This document shows, piece after piece, positions 22,185 through 22,740 of a stretch of DNA of 22,740 nt (positions are counted from its first letter, which is position 1; the number at the start of each line of letters is the position of its first letter). The translations under genes and the position numbers were made by a program. Source of the DNA: DASZHA01 sp035938265 (lineage in GTDB: Bacteria > Chloroflexota > Dormibacteria > DASZGP01); assembly GCA_035938265.1 (NCBI GenBank), contig DASZHA010000078.1:1-22740 (forward strand). The letters run 5' to 3'. The notes below the pieces were generated by a model. That model made no database searches and was not told where the DNA came from. It worked only from the letters and a program-made list of their open reading frames with translations.

Positions 22185-22740
22185 ATGTCGGAGCAGGGTG
22201 ACCCGGCCGCTCCGTCGAGGGACGGGGACGCTGGGTTGCAGGATCATGAAGGCACGGCATTGGCAGCGTTTGCGCCACATGTTTTCGAATTGCTCGAGGA
22301 GGCAGCCGAAACCTCGGCCGGCGAAGTCCTCCCTATGGTTTTCGAACTCGTCCGGCCCATTTCTGTCGTGGACGTCGGCTGCTGGACGGGTGGCTGGCTC
22401 GCCGTTGCCCGGAAGTTGGGTGTCAGCGACTTCTTGGGCGTTGATGCGCCCATGACCGACCGGAGCAAGCTCAAGATACCGGAAGCGAATTTCTTTCCGT
22501 GGGACCTCAACCAGCCGCTCCGTCTGGAACGCAATTTCGACCTCGCGATCTCCCTCGAAGTCGCCGAGCACCTCGGCGAACACCGCTCGCAGGCTTTTGT
22601 CGAGTCGCTCACGTCCCTTGCTCCGGTCGTACTATTCTCGGCTGCGATCCCGGGCCAGGGAGGAACGGGACACGTCAACGAGCAGTGGCCGGCCTACTGG
22701 ATCAACCGGTTCGAGGCCCGCGGATGGACCGTCCTCGACT
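22185..22740 (+). CDS. Class I SAM-dependent methyltransferase, 5' part
   Basis: The first 185 codons of a gene that runs off the window. The SAM-binding motif I is VVDVGCWTGGW (residues about 61-71), with Trp where GCGTG normally has Gly. The acidic residue after strand beta2 is in FLGVDAPM. Motif post-II is WDLNQPL, and FDLAISLEVAEHLGEH begins strand beta4. The segment LFSAAIPGQGGTGHVNEQWP marks a subfamily of unknown substrate often found in glycan or natural-product clusters. A 35-residue polar N-terminus precedes the domain. The gene uses more A/T-ending codons than its neighbours, a mild hint of a different origin. It is divergent from the DUF3048 gene. Confidence 0.85.
   Translation, partial: MSEQGDPAAPSRDGDAGLQDHEGTALAAFAPHVFELLEEAAETSAGEVLPMVFELVRPISVVDVGCWTGGWLAVARKLGVSDFLGVDAPMTDRSKLKIPEANFFPWDLNQPLRLERNFDLAISLEVAEHLGEHRSQAFVESLTSLAPVVLFSAAIPGQGGTGHVNEQWPAYWINRFEARGWTVLD

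Noticed and set aside
22064..22186. N-terminal extension of the DUF3048 protein to a start near 22186
   Set aside because: It would put 41 polar residues before the lipoprotein signal peptide and would run through a TTGACG-17-TACCCT promoter match and the divergent methyltransferase start.

Overview
The window is high-GC bacterial chromosomal DNA, densely coded, with many 1-4 bp start/stop overlaps (ATGA, GTGA). The gene content suggests a soil or environmental terrabacterium: a Tad-type pilus set, a full high-affinity Liv ABC transporter, a fused E1 alpha-beta 2-oxoacid dehydrogenase, a pair of ArsA/Get3-like ATPases as in actinobacteria, and a DUF3048 lipoprotein. My best guess is Candidatus Dormibacterota, a neighbouring Chloroflexota class, or a deep actinobacterium. 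This rests on gene content only and the phylum is not proven. No insertion sequence, phage gene, rRNA or CRISPR array was found.

Layout. 1-800: 3' end of a YCII-family gene, a GNAT acetyltransferase and tRNA-Ala(CGC). 800-2400: a ZIP metal transporter divergent from a DtxR-family metalloregulator, with two overlapping palindromes between them, so probably a metal-homeostasis pair. 2416-4042: a small DUF3887-like lipoprotein and biotin synthase. 4068-8690 (minus): livK-livH-livM-livG-livF, a complete branched-chain amino-acid-type ABC importer. 8779-16306: a Tad pilus locus split into two divergent arms around a structured 200-bp intergenic region. The minus arm is cpaB-tadB-tadC. The plus arm has a TadE-like protein, a second TadE-like protein carrying an IPT/TIG domain, and a cysteine-rich TadG-like protein, followed by a separately promoted CpaE/TadZ ATPase. 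The motor ATPase (TadA/CpaF), the Flp prepilin and the prepilin peptidase are not in the window. 16403-18508: fused E1 alpha-beta of a 2-oxoacid dehydrogenase complex. 18531-18863: a small protein of hexapeptide repeats with a cysteine every 12 residues. 18885-20956 (minus): two overlapping ArsA/Get3-like ATPases. 21014-22063 (minus): DUF3048 lipoprotein. 22185 to the end: 5' part of a class I methyltransferase.

The parts most worth a second look are the Tad arm, with three exported TadE/G-type proteins (one with a large Ig-like insertion) and even, rising cysteine counts of 4, 8 and 16; the repeat protein at 18531; the Get3-like pair, in which only one partner keeps the signature lysine; and a recurring TGCTATC -10-like motif just upstream of three genes, two of which could be leaderless.
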